A stretch of 6,692 nt of DNA from an uncultured Collinsella sp. (GTDB lineage: Bacteria; Actinomycetota; Coriobacteriia; Coriobacteriales; Coriobacteriaceae), in NCBI GenBank assembly GCA_900551305.1, contig URVK01000090.1, positions 1 through 6,692 of the forward strand, in the 5' to 3' direction. Position numbers and translations under genes: made by a program. This document shows positions 5,671 through 6,692 of this stretch, one piece after another. Each line of letters begins with the position of its first letter. Position 1 is the stretch's first letter. The notes beneath the pieces were generated by a model. The model worked only from the letters and a program-made list of their open reading frames with translations, did no database searches and was not told the origin of the DNA.

Positions 5671-6692
5671 GTGGCAAACGAGTACAAGCAGACGATGAAT
5701 CTGCCCAAGACCGGTTTTCCCATGCGTGCCGGTCTTTCCAAGTCCGAGCCCAAGCGACTCAAGGACTGGCAGGACAACAAGGTCTACGAGCAGGTTCTGA
5801 AGAAGAACGAGGGTCACAAGAAGTTCGTGCTGCACGACGGTCCTCCGTACGCCAACGGCCCGATCCATATCGGCCACGCCATGAACAAGATCTCCAAGGA
5901 CATGATCAACCGCTACTGGATGATGCAGGGCTATGAAGTTCCCTATGTCCCCGGTTGGGACTGCCACGGCCAGCCGATCGAGCACAAGGTCGAAGAGAAG
6001 CTCGGCACCGAGAAGTTCAACCAGACCCCCACGGCCAAGATTCGCGAGCTCTGCAATGAGTTCGCTGTCGAGAACATCGAGCTTCAGAAGGCTGGTTTCC
6101 GTCGTCTGGGCGTGCTCGGCGACTGGGACAACCCCTATCTGACGCTCTATCACCAGCATGATGCCGCCGACATCGAGGTCTTCAAGGCCATGTTCGATAA
6201 GGGCATGATCTATCGCGGCCACAAGCCGGTTCACTGGTGCAAGCACTGCCACACCGCGCTGGCCGAGGCCGAGATCGAGTACTCCGACGAGACGAGCCCC
6301 TCCATCTTCGTGCGCTTTGAGATGACCTCCAAGCCCGCCGGCCTCGAGAACTTCGACGGCCCGGTCGACTTTATCATCTGGACGACTACGCCGTGGACTA
6401 TCCCCTCCGACCAGGCCGTTTCCCTCAAGCCCGGCGCCGCCTATGTCGCCGTTGAGCACGATGGCCGTGCCGAGGTCATGCTCGAGGACCTGGCTCCCAA
6501 GTGCTGCGAGGAGTTTGGCTGGGAGTACACCCCGGTCATGGTCGACGGCGAGCCCTATGTGGTTCCCGCCGAGACGTTCCACCACATCCACTACAAGCAG
6601 CCGATCTTTGACGGTGTTGAGGGCGTGGCGCTGCTGGCCGACTACGTCGGTGTCGATGACGGTACCGGTATCGTCCACAACTCGCCCGGCCA
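5671..6692 (+). CDS. ileS: Isoleucyl-tRNA synthetase (N-terminal 340 residues)
   Basis: IleRS charges tRNA-Ile and edits misactivated valine in the cytoplasm. The GTG start at 5671 follows AAAGGGG (5660-5666); the ATG at 5657 is in another frame. The class Ia signature is at residues 58-70, GPPYANGPIHIGH, with HIGH at 66-69. GWDCHGQPIE (95-104) is next, with Gln where Leu is more usual. HWCKHCHTALAEAEIEY (188-204) is the characteristic cysteine-containing segment before the CP1 editing domain. WTTTPWTIPSDQAV (237-250) is the editing-domain threonine-rich motif. The frame reaches GTGIVHNSPG at 331-340, where the usual form is HTAPGHG, and is then cut by the window end; the KMSKS motif and the anticodon-binding domain of this roughly 930-residue enzyme lie outside. 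The isoleucine T-box just upstream independently supports the identity and predicts induction under isoleucine or charged-tRNA shortage. Confidence 0.97.
   Translation, partial: MANEYKQTMNLPKTGFPMRAGLSKSEPKRLKDWQDNKVYEQVLKKNEGHKKFVLHDGPPYANGPIHIGHAMNKISKDMINRYWMMQGYEVPYVPGWDCHGQPIEHKVEEKLGTEKFNQTPTAKIRELCNEFAVENIELQKAGFRRLGVLGDWDNPYLTLYHQHDAADIEVFKAMFDKGMIYRGHKPVHWCKHCHTALAEAEIEYSDETSPSIFVRFEMTSKPAGLENFDGPVDFIIWTTTPWTIPSDQAVSLKPGAAYVAVEHDGRAEVMLEDLAPKCCEEFGWEYTPVMVDGEPYVVPAETFHHIHYKQPIFDGVEGVALLADYVGVDDGTGIVHNSPG

Noticed and set aside
5455..6678. 407-codon open frame on the minus strand across the T-box and ileS
   Set aside because: It is antisense to the unmistakable IleRS frame and to the riboswitch, with the same low-complexity shadow character.

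Overview
The window looks like chromosomal DNA of a high-GC, Gram-positive gut actinobacterium. My best guess is a Collinsella-like member of the Coriobacteriia, judging from GC-rich third codon positions, the style of the FtsH and IleRS proteins and an isoleucine T-box leader. The genus is inferred by recognition and was not tested by any search.

Layout, left to right. Positions 1-232 (minus) hold the first 77 codons of a CobO/BtuR-type corrinoid adenosyltransferase, cut by the window edge. Divergent from it is a complete ftsH (325-2217, plus), a membrane AAA+ zinc metalloprotease, followed by a 16-bp hairpin. Next (2294-2785, plus) is a DUF523-family gene with a good ribosome binding site but an in-frame TAA at codon 22, so it is annotated as a pseudogene. 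Its 3' end runs into a minus-strand fragment that resembles the extreme C-terminus of a large serine recombinase (about 2715-2858).

From about 2740 to 4045 the composition changes and the DNA looks acquired and decayed. It holds the recombinase remnant, a GC-rich stretch with no gene, a strikingly AT-rich peptidase S51-like gene (2984-3586, minus), and about 460 bp without a gene. That last stretch contains a 130-bp element bounded by 16-nt perfect inverted repeats and an isolated strong hairpin.

Native-looking sequence resumes at 4049 with a strong terminator serving an iron-containing alcohol dehydrogenase / glycerol dehydrogenase-like gene (4101-5183, minus). Divergent from it is an extended -10 promoter, an Ile-specific T-box riboswitch (about 5320-5627) and the first 340 codons of ileS (5671 to the window end, plus, GTG start).

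The only regulatory circuit that can be read directly is the T-box. Uncharged tRNA-Ile should favour the antiterminator (5539-5546 with 5600-5607) over the terminator (5591-5627) and so allow ileS transcription. The genes otherwise look like independent units (protein quality control, corrinoid adenosylation, polyol/alcohol oxidation, tRNA charging) rather than one pathway. I found no clearly new biological system. The most unusual parts are the decayed island at 2740-4045 and an extra hairpin lodged in the T-box antiterminator.
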